Positions 24,564 through 37,401 of a DNA stretch of 64,000 nucleotides are shown here, piece by piece. The DNA comes from Stercorarius parasiticus. Lineage: Eukaryota > Chordata > Aves > Charadriiformes > Stercorariidae. The notes beneath the pieces are model-generated. The model made no database searches and was not told where the DNA came from. It was given only the letters and a program-made list of their open reading frames with translations. The translations under genes and the position numbers were made by a program. The first letter of the stretch is position 1, and every line of letters starts with the position of its first letter. The DNA lies in assembly GCA_013396915.1 (NCBI GenBank), contig VWZL01004642.1, positions 62,001 to 126,000 on the forward strand, given 5' to 3'.

Positions 24564-27500
24564 ACATAAATATTTTCTTTTCCAGACAATATTTAATTAT
24601 TATATTTCAACATGATTCCCCCATCCCCCGCCAATAAAAGGCATGCAAGCCTATTTCAGAATGCATCTACAATTATACTGAGGACATGAGACAAGAGAGT
24701 TTCAAGCTGTTTTGCAGAAAACTAAGGGAGGTCTTCTGGGTAAATTGGTTAATCTCTGGGCCACTGTTTGAAGTGGTACTGCTACATCTTACTGTGCCTT
24801 GTGTGAGGCCTGATTTTTCTAGGTGTATTTCGAGAACACAGATTTAGTTTTAAGACATAGGTTTACTCTGTGTGTTCACCAAAGTCGAAGATTTCCACAA
24901 CCTCCAACTGTAATTGGTCTGTGTGGACAATACCGTTGTTGTTTTTGTGGTGCAAAGCCACACATTATTTAGCCTCCTTTCACTCCCTGGCCAAACATAT
25001 GTGTCATGACTTCATTTCTCTACATCAAATTGGACTGTGAAAATGCAAATGCAAATGCAAAAAAAAAATAATATAAACAGGAGCATTTAGTAAGATTTAA
25101 ATTCCTAGCTGTTCCTCAAGTCTTACAAATTTAATACTTAAAAAAAAAACAAAAAACCAAAACCAAAAAACAATCCACAACCAAAACATGCCAGAAATAC
25201 CTGTTTGGATTTCTAGGAAACCTCTGTGAGGTTAGGGACTTTTGGCATAAATAAGAAAGAGTAATTCTGGTTTTGATTAGGAACACAGACAGGTAGAATG
25301 GGGGAGAATTAGGCACCTGATTTTTTTATGTGTGTAAGGTGAAATTTTCAAAAGCATGTGCAGAAATAAAGATGGCATTAAATACCTGTCCCAGTTTTAA
25401 AAAGAAAAATAGATCTTTTGGGAATTGAAATTCATCAGCTCTATGCAACACTACAGTCTAACACAGTTGAACTTTAACACTGTTATTTAGGTGAAAGTAG
25501 GAGACTAATTGAAATTAATTTCCAACTTTAAATATCTGCATAGATATATTGATCTCTCTTTGTAAAGTTTCTTAAAAGTTAGGAATTTCACCCGAATCCC
25601 TGATGGCCATAAAGGTTGAATAGTAATTTTTAAGAAGTTAGTGACCGTATATCTCAGTCAATGCCTTTATCCTGTTTGTTTCTGCTCATTCTTCACCTAC
25701 AAAATGAGGAAAATACATGTTTGTAATTTCACAGGAATGTTGTGAAAGTAATTGTGGCATGATATTTGAAGTCTTTTGGAGAGGTGTGGGTCAGACTCAA
25801 AGGTATTCTGATATTAATGGAAAAAATTCACTTTGCAAACAGGCTGTGATTATTTCTAATTTCAACGGGAAACCTACTCCTAAATTATTCTGTCCTGTTT
25901 GAAAAGAATAATTCACAGTTCAAACAGGAGTGGCATTTACCTTCTCTTTTGTTATACAGTGATTCCTGTGTTTTAAAATACAATTAAGATTAAATGTTGC
26001 ATGTTGTTTCTTTTTTTTTTTAATAATCTCTTATTTTAAGATGTTATGGTGCTGTCTTTCTTTTCCCCTTTTCCTTCTCCTTTTCCCCATTTTCTTCTGT
26101 ATCCCTACATGCATTATGTTCCTTGAGTATAATCAAAGACAATTTGGGGGGACATGGGAAAATAGTGCAGTTGACAGAAATTCTAAAGTAGGAAAGGAAG
26201 AGTCTTTTACTCTTACACATCTTTACTTTGCTGTTATAAATTGTCAACCCTTGCAACATGTGCTTAGCTTAATATAAAAGATGCATGATAATAACAAATT
26301 AGTAAATATTCAGCAATTGTTATGCCATTGTACATCCTGTGTGTTTTCACTGTACCATGAGTATAGGTACATGGAATGTTCAGACTAATATGTTATTTTC
26401 GTTATTATCTACTTGTGTAAAAAAGTTTTAAAGTCTTTATCCAAAATTATTTATTTTATGCAGATATCTTTTTAAGCACTCTTATGAAGAAAAGTAATGA
26501 TTTTCAGTCACAGTCATCCCCAAACCCTTTAACAGCTTCTCAAACGAAATCAGTATCTGTAAACATTAACCAGAACATCAATGAAACAGTCACTTCTGGA
26601 AAGAAGTACAGCAGTTCACACACCTTTGTCAGGTAGGAACTGGATATATTAAATCAGTTGAAATCATGTAATTGTGTCAAAAAGAAATTTTAATTTCTAA
26701 AAAGCTGATCATCTTAGAATATAATTATCCTTGTAAGTGTCATATGGTGTTCTTTGTGGGTTTTTATGCATGTGTGTGCATGTATCTAAATAGAACATAA
26801 TCATCATTTTCACTGCTCACCTATACGGGTCACCATTGAATCATTTCTTTCCCAGCCACATCCTTGGTTTTAATTGAAGTTATATTTAATATAACCTTCA
26901 ACAGAACTTCTATAACTGATTCTAGCTGAGAATTTGTCACATTGTTTTCTCATTTTGGTTTTGTCTTCACATTTAAGAGAGTTTTAAAACAAGATTGCTA
27001 TAAACATAAGCACAAAAACCCCAGAAACTTAGTTTTAAAAACATTAAGTAGTAACATTTTATGATTTCTGGTTTGGTTGTTTATTTGGGTTTGTTTCTTT
27101 TGGGGTTTTGGTTGTTGGCTTGTTGCTTCTTTTTTTTTAACAAAAGTAGATTTTTAGAAGTTTTAGGGGTATTTCTCCTCTAATTCTATACTTGTGCTCC
27201 CCTCTTCATACACCCTTGTATCTATTAGAGACTGGTGTATAAATAACTCAGATGAAAATTGTCCCTTGGAATGAGATGTGTAAGCTTTTAATCCCCTCAT
27301 GCTGTATAAACATAATTTGGAAGTCAACAGAACAACTCAACATGCTATATACTACTGTTGTTTTCAGGAATGATATGCAACAGCAGAGCAAAAGTATAAG
27401 AAATCATAGAAATTATATATTTATTAATTAGACTACATGTTTTGCACATATTGTTGATATTGTACTTGAATCGTGACCATAACCTAACATTACTTGATTT

Positions 27501-27854
27501 AAAAATTTAAACCTGATAAACAGCAGATTGGAATAGGAAGCAAAAATATGGAAATGTGGCATTTATTAACCATAAACCTTTCCATATATTTTAGAATAAA
27601 AGGAACTGGAAGAAACTAATTGACTAATTTGACCTTGGTATCATAGCGTACTAAGGGCAATGACATTTTTCCATTACAATTTTATCTAGGCTATTTCACT
27701 TCTTGAGATGTGACATTTTGTGATGAGTGTAAAAAAGATGAAAGTGTTCATCACTGTCAAATCTTGACTGCCACAGTAGCAGGGAACTGAGTAACCAGTG
27801 GCAAGCAATTGAGTAACTCTTCTCCATGCAGAAGCACATTTTCTTCATATTTAA
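24564..27854. other. Unique AT-rich DNA
   Basis: No repeat or gene is confidently recognised. It contains overlapping octamer-like motifs at 25043-25056 and an open stretch at 26421-26634 (see the rejected list). Confidence 0.5.
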
Positions 27855-28125
27855 GTACCAATACATAGAGATCAAGTCACCTTTTTACCTTTTCAATAAG
27901 CTGAAAACGTTGAATTTTTTAAGACTCTCATTATAAGGCTTATTTTCAAGCTTCCAAATCATTTCTGCACACGTCCTTTTAACTTCCTTTAGTATGTCAG
28001 CATTTTTCTTGAAGTGGACACCAGAATGGAAGAAAATACTCAAGCAGCAGTTTTATATATTCTAGATTACTTCCTCTTTAGTCGAATGTCTGTGTTTTAA
28101 AACCATTTTGCCTTGGAATTATATT
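27855..28125 (-). mobile_element. Old, highly diverged CR1-type LINE fragment
   Basis: Seen: plus-strand order ATCAAGTCACCTTTTTACC, then CTCTCATTATAAGGC, then CAGCATTTTTCTTGAAGTGG, then ACACCAGAATGG. This matches, in antisense, the amniote CR1 region encoding the end of the thumb and C-terminus, with heavy substitution. There is no intact frame and no tail. The borders are approximate. Confidence 0.6.
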
Positions 28126-28557
28126 AATCTAGGATGATCTGCAAAACCATACATTGCTGTTTTCCAAACCCATTCTTAAATTATCAGTATCACCTACATT
28201 CTCTGTTTCAATTTATATTATTTTAGTTTAAATTTGTAAACTGTAGCTTAGCTGTGAATGTTGAACAGCTAGTCACTGTCAAGTTTCAGGTAGTTCTTCA
28301 CATATCTACAAGCAGACATGTAGGCTAGGAGTCATTAAGTAGTACTCTAGAGGTAGAAATAATAATAATGATCATATAAGCTGTTCATTTTTGGGCTACT
28401 TTCCAGAGTCAAGAAGAGTTGTCTCTGTAAGGTTCTTCACTTGATCTGTGTTAAGCACTTAAACCATATCTGAGAATTGCCCTCTGAAGGTCTCTGATCC
28501 TCTTCAGTGACTAGAAAAGGAGATCTAGTTCAGTCATAAACATCTGGTTTTCAGATG
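28126..28557. other. Unique AT-rich DNA
   Basis: Nothing recognised; possible continuation of the diverged CR1 at its left end. Confidence 0.5.
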
Positions 28558-28831
28558 GTCAGATAAGTGACAGGACAAGAGCTAACAGGCACGAACTTGA
28601 ACACAGGAAGTTCCACCTCAACAGGAGGAGGAACTTCTTTACTTTGAGCATGGCAGAGCACCGGAACAGGCTGCCCAGAGAGGTGGTGGAGTCTCTGTCT
28701 CTGGAGACATTCAAAACCCACCTGGATGCGTTCCTGTGCAACCTGCTCTAGGTGACCCTGCTCTGGCAGGGGGGTTGGACTAGATGATCTCCAGAGGTTC
28801 CTTCCAACCCTACGATTCTGTGATTCTGTGT
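28558..28831 (+). mobile_element. CR1 LINE, short 3' end
   Basis: Seen: plus-strand end of ORF2 (NRHELEHRKFHLNRRRN, then SMAEHRNRLPREVVESLSLE-like) followed by a UTR with GGGGGTTGGACTAGATGATC (28769-28788), CCTTCCAACCCTACGATTCT and a TGATTCTGTG tail. The tail TTCTGTG differs from the TTCTATG type seen at 1-337 and 43.9-44.3 kb, suggesting a separate CR1 subfamily. Confidence 0.93.
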
Positions 28832-31177
28832 AATTTGAATCTCAACTTGAGATCTTACTCCTAAAAAGTTAGTTGTTATAAACTTCACAGATCTGGAGAT
28901 ATCGAAGCATAAACAGATGATGCAGATACAATGCCAGATAGATACTACCTGACTTGAAAATAACAATATAAATATTAGAAACACCCAAAATAAACATGCC
29001 TGAATTTATGCAAGTACATTCACGCATTATTTTAGCTACAGCTGTCATGCACTTACAGCTTCCTGTATTAATTATGTGTAGTTTATATGTTTGATGTTTA
29101 AGTTCTGTCTTCATCATGATACACCTAGATATTACAGCTGACATTTAAAGAAAACTCTCATCTCCCTGTTTAGTGCATCTTTATTAATGGGATTGCCTCA
29201 AAAATTTTCCTTCTTCTTACCCAGTGCCCCAATATATGTGGTTTTTTTAACCTCTGATAACACCTTTTGTTTAATAAAACCAAACAGGTTTCATAATATT
29301 TCTTAGAGGCAAATCTTTAGTTTTCAAGAAATTTTCAACCTGCTCTTTGATCATCTCATAGAAATTATAAATTCACATACATGAGCTATCGCTAGAAGTA
29401 AAAGACAAGCATATGTTGAGTTGAATGACACATCTGTTGGCTTGAGAAGAAATTATACGTATGCCAAATTAGATTTGCCCTTTATTTTTCTCAGGAGACT
29501 GAATCTCATAACTGAAGCAAGCACAATGTAACAATCAAAATAATTGCTTTCAAGTCACCAATTCCATTGCAAATACATATTTTAATGATACTATTTTTCA
29601 TCATTTTTAAATTGAATTAAAAAAAATTTAGCAGAGAACTGAACACTGAGAAACACCACTGGTCTTATAAAAGTTATCATTGGATGTATTCAATGGCATA
29701 TTAACAGTCACTATAAGAAAAATAGAATTGGTTCATGTCATCAAACAAATATCTTTTTGTGAGCGAGATAGTAATTAAAATTAGGTTAGAATTACATACC
29801 TAAACATTTCACTATTATGAAATAAATGGCTCGATCTATTTCTAAATGACTAAGAGTACTAAAACCACTATAATTTCTAAACAATAAAGACAATTTTACA
29901 CTGGAAAGGACTGAGCAGGCAGCTTAGAAGAGAAAACCCCACACTCATTCAAATCATAAAGGATTTGGTCCTCTTGAGGGACAAGTTCAGATGTACTGAG
30001 AAAGATCTTGTTACAGAGATGATAATACATTTTAAACATATAATAATGAAATATCTTGCACTTAACTTAAATAACTTATTAGTGAAAGATGTACGGGAAT
30101 TCATAATACAGGAGTAAAGAGACACCGAATGAAATTGAAAAGCAACAAATTTGAAGTTGATGGAAGAGAATGCATCTTTACGCAATACATAATTAACTTG
30201 TAGTTTGAACTGCCACAAGATATCCCTGAGACAAGAGCTTAGTTGGATTGATAAATGGATTAGACAGTTATGTAGATAATGAAAGCTCTCACAGCCACAT
30301 TAGAGAAAAAAAAAGAAAAAAGGATTTCAGCACATCATCTAATCACTAGCTGAAAGAGCTTATAAAACTTCTGCATTGTGCATCTTATTTCATAATAGTT
30401 AACTCCTGAATTTTTGGTAACTTTTCTCTAATCATAAACATTCATTCTTTAAAGACAAGTGGCCCCTACTCTGCCCTTTCATTCTCCTTTTTGCTGTGAG
30501 GCTCAAAATATTGGTGTTAATGGTTTCTTCCTCCTTCTCAGTCTTGGATCTGCTTAGGTTTGTTTTTATATATTTTCGTAATGGAGCCTGCTTACATGTT
30601 CCTTGGTTCCTTGTTACTTGATTTACTGTTTTCTTTGTTATCTTTGTAACTGCTTTTACTGAGCAATGTAAGGTCACACTCCTTTAGTGATAATAGTCCA
30701 CCATAATTTCTATTTACAGTCTGGAATCTCTGGTATCATTTTACATTTTCATTATTCCACTGCACAATTTATTCTAAAGTCACAGACAATTCAATTAACC
30801 AAACATAGCTGCTCCTTACTGGTTTAATTAAAGTTTAACTTAAACTAATTTAAATAATGGTTTCCTGTTACCAGACCATTGTTATGCCAGTTAAACAAAC
30901 AAACAAAAAAATCTCAATTCAAGGCAAATCCAGTCAATTCCCAAGACCTTGCACTGTTGGGGCAATAGAAAGTCTTTTAGTATCTTTCATTAGTAAATGC
31001 AAAAATCATGTATACTGTGAAAATTATGCTAGCATCAGGTTTTTAAATATCTCTTCTTCCCATTTAGTTAAATGAACATTTATTCTTTGCATCCTTCTTC
31101 TCATTTAATGATTCACTAAAGTTAACTCAACACTTGGGTGCTGAGGAGCAGCAAGAATTAAATAATAGAACAAATGT
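28832..31177. other. Unique AT-rich DNA
   Basis: Nothing recognised apart from one weak candidate exon at 30596-30658. Confidence 0.5.
30596..30658 (-). CDS. Weak candidate exon (63 nt), unrecognised
   Basis: Seen: acceptor GTGACCTTACATTGCTCAG before 30658 and donor GGAACAT/GTAAGCAG after 30596. It is open for 20 codons from a two-base start to a one-base end (KAVTKITKKTVNQV...). Lysine/threonine-rich composition is common in AT-rich spacer. Inference: its phase fits 32721-32794 and 22920-22972. Confidence 0.12.
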
Positions 31178-31528
31178 AGAAACAGAATAATTTGGTTTGG
31201 TAAGGATCTCTGGAGGTCATCTGGTCCAACCTATTGCTGAAAGATCAGGTTGCAAAGGGTCTTGTCCAGCTGAATTTTTAAAATCTCTGACAATGAAGAT
31301 TTCACGGTTCTTCCAGGACAAATGCTTCTCCACTTAGCTACGATCCCTATGAAGAATTTTTTTTCGCTATTTGTGGTAAGAATTCTTGTTGCTGCAGTTT
31401 GTGTATGCTAATTCTTGTCCTTTTGCCTTGCACTTCATAAGAAGAGTGCATGTTCTCTGTAATCGCCTTTCACGTCACTGAGGAAAGCCATTATATCCCC
31501 CCTCAACTGTATTCTCCAACCTGAAACA
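31178..31528 (-). mobile_element. CR1 LINE, old diverged 3' end
   Basis: Seen: the plus strand runs AACAGAATAATTTGGTTTGG, AAGGATCTCTGGAGGTCATC, TGGTCCAACCTATTGCTGAA and GGGTCTTGTCCAGCTGAATT, then coding-antisense sequence to TATATCCCCCCTCAACTGTA. This is the antisense of a CR1 3' UTR and ORF2 end. Many substitutions and the loss of a clean tail repeat indicate an old insertion. Confidence 0.85.
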
Positions 31529-34125
31529 AAACAATTTCCTTTCCCTCTTCTCATGCATCTTTTTGCCATGGAGCTTAGTAGAATACTGAAGAATAAATAG
31601 TTAAGTTGTTTCAAATGCTTACATCACTTGTTTCAAAATGTGACGGTACTTTTTAATTGGAAAAAAATAGTTTCATTTCCTGTTGTATACAAATGACACA
31701 TGAAATGGACATATTGAACTGTTGAAGAAACTAGCTAAGTACACGCAGCAAAACAATATAGAAATTCTAGGACTAGTTTTAAATGAGTTATCTAACTAAT
31801 TGAACTTCATGTTGCTGATGTTATACAGTATCCATAATCTGACATATACCTCTTAAATCTTTCTCCGAAATCTTTATCCTATGCTGAAACTAACAGCATA
31901 GTTGTAGCCTTTTTGGAAGTATTCCAGCACACAGTATACATCAGTTGACCTTAAAATTTTGTGTCATCCCTTCTGTTGAGAACCATGAGATGAACTTTTC
32001 AAGGACCGGAACACAGAGCTCTACGACTGAAGAAATAATGTAAGTTCCTTCCAATACTATAGCTGATTCACATCTGATTCCATTCCATCAGACAATTTGA
32101 GAATAAAATATCAATTCATCTCTTAAGTGTATGTCTTTATTTTGTGATAAATCTTACTGGTTTATTGTCTTTTAAAAATACTTCTGGTCATTCTTATATA
32201 TAGTAAATTGTATGGTGCAAGTTGTGAGTTCACTTTTTCAATTAAAAGTGAAACTGCATTCATTTCTGTTTGCTTGTTGTTTTCCTTCTGTAGCAAGAAT
32301 CTTATCCACAGCTTCTATCTTTCAACCTTCTATATTAGAAAATTACCATAGAGATGATGAAAAAGGAAGTCACTAATATACCCCGGTATGAAAATGATGT
32401 AGTTAATCTAAATTATAGTTCAATAGAAATGTGTGAGAAATTACCAATAAAAATTTATGGTTGAGATTTTTATCTTACTATGTTTATTTTGTAATATTGT
32501 TGAAAACATGAACAATTTGTTCCAAAATACTTTGAACCAGTATTTCTACCTCAGCATTGTGGTATCTGTGTATTCATAATAAATTGAAGGTATGTCTTTT
32601 GTATGCATTAGGAAACACTATGAGGAAGCGGTTTGATGTAGGTTAGATTGTTTGCATCCTGTGGGAATGAACTGAGGAACCAAGGTAAGGAGCATCTGCC
32701 ATTTAACAAGTCAAACTTACAGGGGCCTGTGGAGCTGACAAACTTTGAAGAAAGCGCGTTTTGCAATTTGTAAGGATTAGAATACTCATTTCCCCTGCAT
32801 TTGTAACTCACACAAGACACGCAAACAAACTAAGCTGCAGTCTTACTGAATATTTCTGAGGTTGCTAGTGTACACACTAAAGTAGCTAAACAAAAAGTGA
32901 GGGGTTTTTCGTGGATTTAGTGTTTGAGGTGAAATCAATGTCAGTGCTCCCCTTAATTGTCATGACAAATATATCACAGTCCAACATTTGATAGAATAAA
33001 CAGTATGTATAGTGTAATTTTCTCTCTCAAAATAGTCATAGGGAATGAACAGTGACTGAAAAGTCAGAAATGTGGCCCTGAGTGGGTAAATGTTAACTGC
33101 AGACAGCAGATGTCTTGTTATGACAATGATGATTTCTTCCAAAAAAATAGGATTATAGAATTGAAACATGGGATGCAATAAAAGTATTTCCAAACCTAAA
33201 ATACATGGAGAAATCAGTGCATGCTATGACAAGTGTAAAACAGGAAAGGAAAAAAAAAAAAAAGAGGAGGGAACATATCTGGCAAGAAAATACCTTTCTT
33301 AACAATAAAGCACTATCCTTCATGTTTGCAAGTCTAGAGCTATTATTTTACAAACAAAACTAAGACAATACTGAACTGTTGACAAAGTTAAGAACAAGAG
33401 TGCCAAAGGAATGAAACTGAATTTTTAAAATATTATTCACTTTTTAATTAAAAATCTCTGTAACAAATACCATCCTTTCAGTTCATTTCATATCACATTA
33501 CTCTTACATGATGATTTAGTTTCTGTGGATATAATGATTTTGCATTATTTCTTTCAGTGCAGGGAAAATATATCTAATAAAACTAGACCCCTCGTTTAAA
33601 ATTTAACATGATGCATGTACAAAACTTCAACCTACATGGAGATTACAGGTTATGCTTTATGTTAATTTTCAACAATACTGCTACTATTGACAATTAGGTA
33701 CCATGCTCAATTTATATGGTTGTCACAGGCTATCTGCATGCTATCAGTTAGTGCAAAAGGCTTAACAGACTTTCATGTGGCTCTCATCTTCGAAACCTCT
33801 GTAATAGCAGGGAAAATCCTACTTATTTTTCATTAAATTAATTGAACATAAAGTCATTACAATTTAATCCCCGTCAACATTTAAAGGATAAATTCAAACT
33901 TCATCTTATTAGCTTCAAGTCCATCAGTTCCTGCAAATACAAAAACAAGGTGGATAAAGATATCAAAATTCTTTATTTCTACCCTCTGACAAACAGTGTG
34001 AAAAAAAAAAGGAAATGTTGAGGTGTTTTATGCAGATCCCACGAACATTCGATAAAAATGAGAAAAAAACCAAGGATAAAATCTTGCGGAATGGAAACAA
34101 AACTGAGGACCTGATTGCTTCTAAG
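31529..34125. other. Unique AT-rich DNA
   Basis: One candidate minus-strand exon at 32721-32794. Homopolymer A runs occur at 33249-33263 and 34001-34010. Nothing else is recognised. Confidence 0.5.
32721..32794 (-). CDS. Candidate exon (74 nt), unrecognised
   Basis: Seen: a strong donor (GGCCCCT/GTAAGTTTG) after 32721. The acceptor AGTTACAAATGCAG before 32794 is only moderate. Open frame GNEYSNPYKLQNALSSKF, then VSSTGP, with one base at each end. The same frame runs on past the donor for about 40 more codons (to 32608), so read-through with a terminal stop is an alternative. Inference: the phase fits 35123-35156 and 30596-30658. Confidence 0.2.
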
Positions 34126-35070
34126 AGCCAGTGCTCTTTAATGTTTTTATAAATGATCTGGATGGAGGAGTTGAATGTTTGCTGATGATACTAAACTAGG
34201 AGGAGCTGTGGACTCCCTTGAGGGTAGTGAGGCCTTACAAAGAGATCTGGAGAGACTAGAGAGCTGGGCAATCACCGACTGTATGAAATTTAACAAGAGC
34301 AAGTGCCAGATTCTGCAGCTGGGATGGGATAATCGTGGTTATACGTACAAATTGGGGAACGAGAGTCTGGAGAGAAGCTCCGCAGAAAGACATCTGGGGG
34401 TTTGGGTTGATGACAAGTTGAATATAAGTCAACAGTGTTCCCTGGCAGCAAAAAGAACTAAATGTGTCCTGGGGTGCATCAAGCACAGCATAGCTAGCTG
34501 TCTGAGGGAGGTGATTGTCCCACTCCATGCTGCACTGGTGCGGCCCCACCTCGAGTACTGTGTGCAGTTTTGGGCAGCTCAATATAATGCCATCAGCTAT
34601 TAAAATGAGTCCAGAGGAGGATCACCAAGTTGGTGAAAGGCCTTAAAGGCAAGACATGAGGGGCGAGGACTGGCTGAGGTCACTTGGCTTGTTCAGACTG
34701 GGAAAGAGAAGGCTGAGGGGTGACTACATCACAGTCTACAACTTCCTCAACGCAAAGTACAGAGGGATAGGTGCTGTTCTCCTCTCTCTGCTGACCAGCA
34801 ATAAGACACAAGGAAATGGAATGAAGCTGCATCAGGGGAAGTTCAGACTGGACATTTGGAAAAAGTTCTTCACTGAGAGGATGGCTGGTCACTGGAACAG
34901 GCTCCCCCTGGCAGTGGTCATGACACCAAGCCTGTCAGAGTTCAAGAAGCATCTGGACAATACTCTTGGTCATATGGTTTATTTTTAGGAAGTCCTGTGA
35001 GGAGCAGGGAGTTGGACTTGATAATCCTTGTGAGTCCCTTCCAACTTGAAATATTCTATGATTCTATGAT
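34126..35070 (+). mobile_element. CR1 LINE, RT palm to 3' tail (about 0.95 kb)
   Basis: Seen: starts at LFNVFINDLDGGVE-like sequence (34131-34175), loses about four codons, then keeps the catalytic FADD (34178-34189, [16 protein letters not shown]), then NKSKCQILQLG, ERHLGVWVDDKLN, then VPLHAALVRPHLEYCVQFWA at about 34516-34575. A stop and frame change near 34600 separate it from the C-terminal part (LFRLGKRRLRGD at 34688; RLPLAVVMTPSL-like at 34900). The 3' UTR has GAGTTGGACTTGATAATCCT and a tail of ATTCTATGATTCTATGATAT ending at 35070. The N-terminal endonuclease and RT fingers are missing, so it cannot move on its own. Confidence 0.96.
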
Positions 35071-35122
35071 ATGTTAGGTAGTATGTTAAGGAAGATTAAC
35101 AAATACTGTATTCTTTAGTTAC

Positions 35123-35156
35123 CTCATCAAGGTATAGAATATATAGATCCAGTTGC
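35123..35156 (-). CDS. Weak candidate exon (34 nt), unrecognised
   Basis: Seen: a long pyrimidine tract (TTTTGTACTTTTCTC, then AAATCTTTCTCAAAAG) before 35156 and donor GATGAG/GTAACTA after 35123. Two frames are open. The one that fits neighbours in phase starts and ends with two split-codon bases and reads NWIYIFYTLM, a composition any AT-rich DNA could give. Confidence 0.1.
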
Positions 35157-37380
35157 CTTTTGAGAAAGATTTCATCGAGAAAAGTACAAAATAAATATTA
35201 TGAACTTGCCATCTCATTACCAGGTAACCCTTGTTTCCTGGTTTGTTTCTTTAAATAACAGAAACACATTATTATTATTAAGTGTACAAGGCAACCAGAT
35301 TACAATCCTAATCAAGAGTAAAGTTCAAAAATGTCTCGGGCTAGAATTACCAGGCAGAAGAATGAAGTGGTTTAGGGTAATCATTTGTGGAACAAATCCA
35401 GTCAGCCACTGAGTAACACCTGGAAAAGCTCATCCAAGAAACAACCTGTCAATGATTTGGGCTGAGAGAATTTAACATTTTTTTTGGGAAATAATCTCAC
35501 CCAACTTTCAAGATTCTGAATTCAATTTTAGTAACTGAAGTAACTAAAATCCCTTTGAAAATCAGGCCTCAGTTTTTTTTTCACTTCACCTCCATTTTGA
35601 GTTAAGTGCTTACATCAGAAATTTGTGCTCAATATAGGAAAGAAAAGGGCACTTGCTAAATAATGTGTGCTGGGGAAAAAATGTATTGCAATTCACTTCC
35701 ACAAAGCGTTCTAATTTTCAAAGTAGCCATAATTAAACTTCACAGAACTGTAAAAGTTAATACGCAGTACACTCTGGATCAGCAATAAAGCTGAGCTTCC
35801 TCAACAATGAACTCCCTTACTGTAGCTTAAAAACATTTAGGGCTAGTTCTGCAAAGGTTCTTCAGCTCCACGTACTAACAAAGACATTCCTCTTTAAATG
35901 CCTCTGAGGATAAGACTACCTATTTAACTTCAGTGTTTTAACATAGGCAGAATCTCACTCTGAAGGCTGTCTATGATAATTACCTCTTTTCAGGTAAAGT
36001 CATATAGGCCCTTACCTTCTGACCACTGTGATTTTAAAAATCAGATTCAAATTAGATGACTAGATTAAATGGCCTAGTTCTCACTTCATAAAGTTTAATA
36101 AATTCTACAGGCCTGATTTATCTACCTAGCTTCACAAATCCACACTCAAAACAAAGGGACTAAGCTCTGTGGTTTTATCTCTCAGCTTCATCAAGGCACT
36201 GTTTACCTGTGGTCCCATCTTTTGCTCTCAGAACATTACTTGTGTTGCTTATACCAGTTAGGTCCATTTCTTTAATTTTGTGACCCACAGTCCCATTCCC
36301 TTACTCAATTTTAACCTCTGCTTTCTAGAATTGTGCCTATACCTTAGCTTTCATTTTTGTTTCATCCTCACGCAGCCAGCTCCTCCCTTTGTTTTATATC
36401 AGGTCATGTGTTGGGGACACCATGATGGCAGCTTGCAGCTTGCTGCTTTGTGTTTGCCCTTGTCCAACAAAGCAGGAAATCTGATATGTTTATAGACTCA
36501 AAAAGTAATTCTATCTAGTCCAAGCTTCTGGGGAGTAGCCAAGTATAACAACCCTAGTCTTTAAGTATGTACTAATTACATACCTTGGAATAACAGGAAT
36601 TATAAAAAATATTAAATAATGTCTTTGGCTTCATAAATGCAAAAAAATATGCCACAGAATGTGTAATGAGTATGCTGTTTAGAAAAGTGCAGTATAAATC
36701 ATATGCTTGTATAAAGCAAAACGTATGCTTTAGTGCTTAGATTCTACAGAGACTGTGCTATAGAAATATTGAAGAGAGATGAAAATGCAGGATTTGAATA
36801 AAACATCAAAACAATAGTGACCGGATGGATGTATCATTTTATGTACTTACTGCAATGTCTTTTATGGAATCAAGTGTCTTTTATAAAATGCAAAAGATTT
36901 AACATGATTAATTTTAATTATTTTATCAGCTAAGGATTCTTTCAGAATTATATGGGGTGTTATCATAACTTTTCTCAGAGGAGAGAACATATTTCTTTTT
37001 GTGGGGAGACCTAGAATTTTCCCAGTATTGCTCATAGCTCCATTCCTTTTAGAATTCTTCAGATTTCAGTTGCACCTGTTTTCAGAGGGTTCATATTAAC
37101 ATTTTCTTCCATGTTGATTCTTCTTCTCACTCCTTTCTCTGTTTTTATTTGAGCCAAACCTGTCAACTTTCACTTGATTTTGCTTTTTTAGGCTGATAAC
37201 CTGCTCTGTCTGCCACAATTAAAACTATGGGAACTTTTCCTATAGAGTTGAAAATCCCTAGACACATTACCATTTTAAAAGCCCTCAGGGACTACATAAG
37301 AAATATAGCATGCTTATATCAAATAAGAATGACTGAAAGAAGCTTTTCTCCTGAAATTTTTCAAAAAATAGAGAGACAGC

Positions 37381-37401
37381 ATGCGTGTGTATGTGTGTGT
37401 G
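37381..37401. repeat. (GT)n short microsatellite
   Basis: GCGTGTGTATGTGTGTGTGC; about 20 bases of GT units with two interruptions. Confidence 0.7.

Noticed and set aside
26421..26634. Plus-strand open stretch with acceptor options at 26463 and 26507 and a donor GTAGGA at 26633 (peptide part KSVSVNINQNINETVTSGKK)
   Set aside because: It looks exon-like, but no partner exon on the plus strand could be placed, the minus strand also has a good acceptor within it, and the peptide is not recognised.
34256..34582. 108-codon minus-strand open frame
   Set aside because: It is the antisense of the CR1 reverse-transcriptase remnant at 34126-35070.
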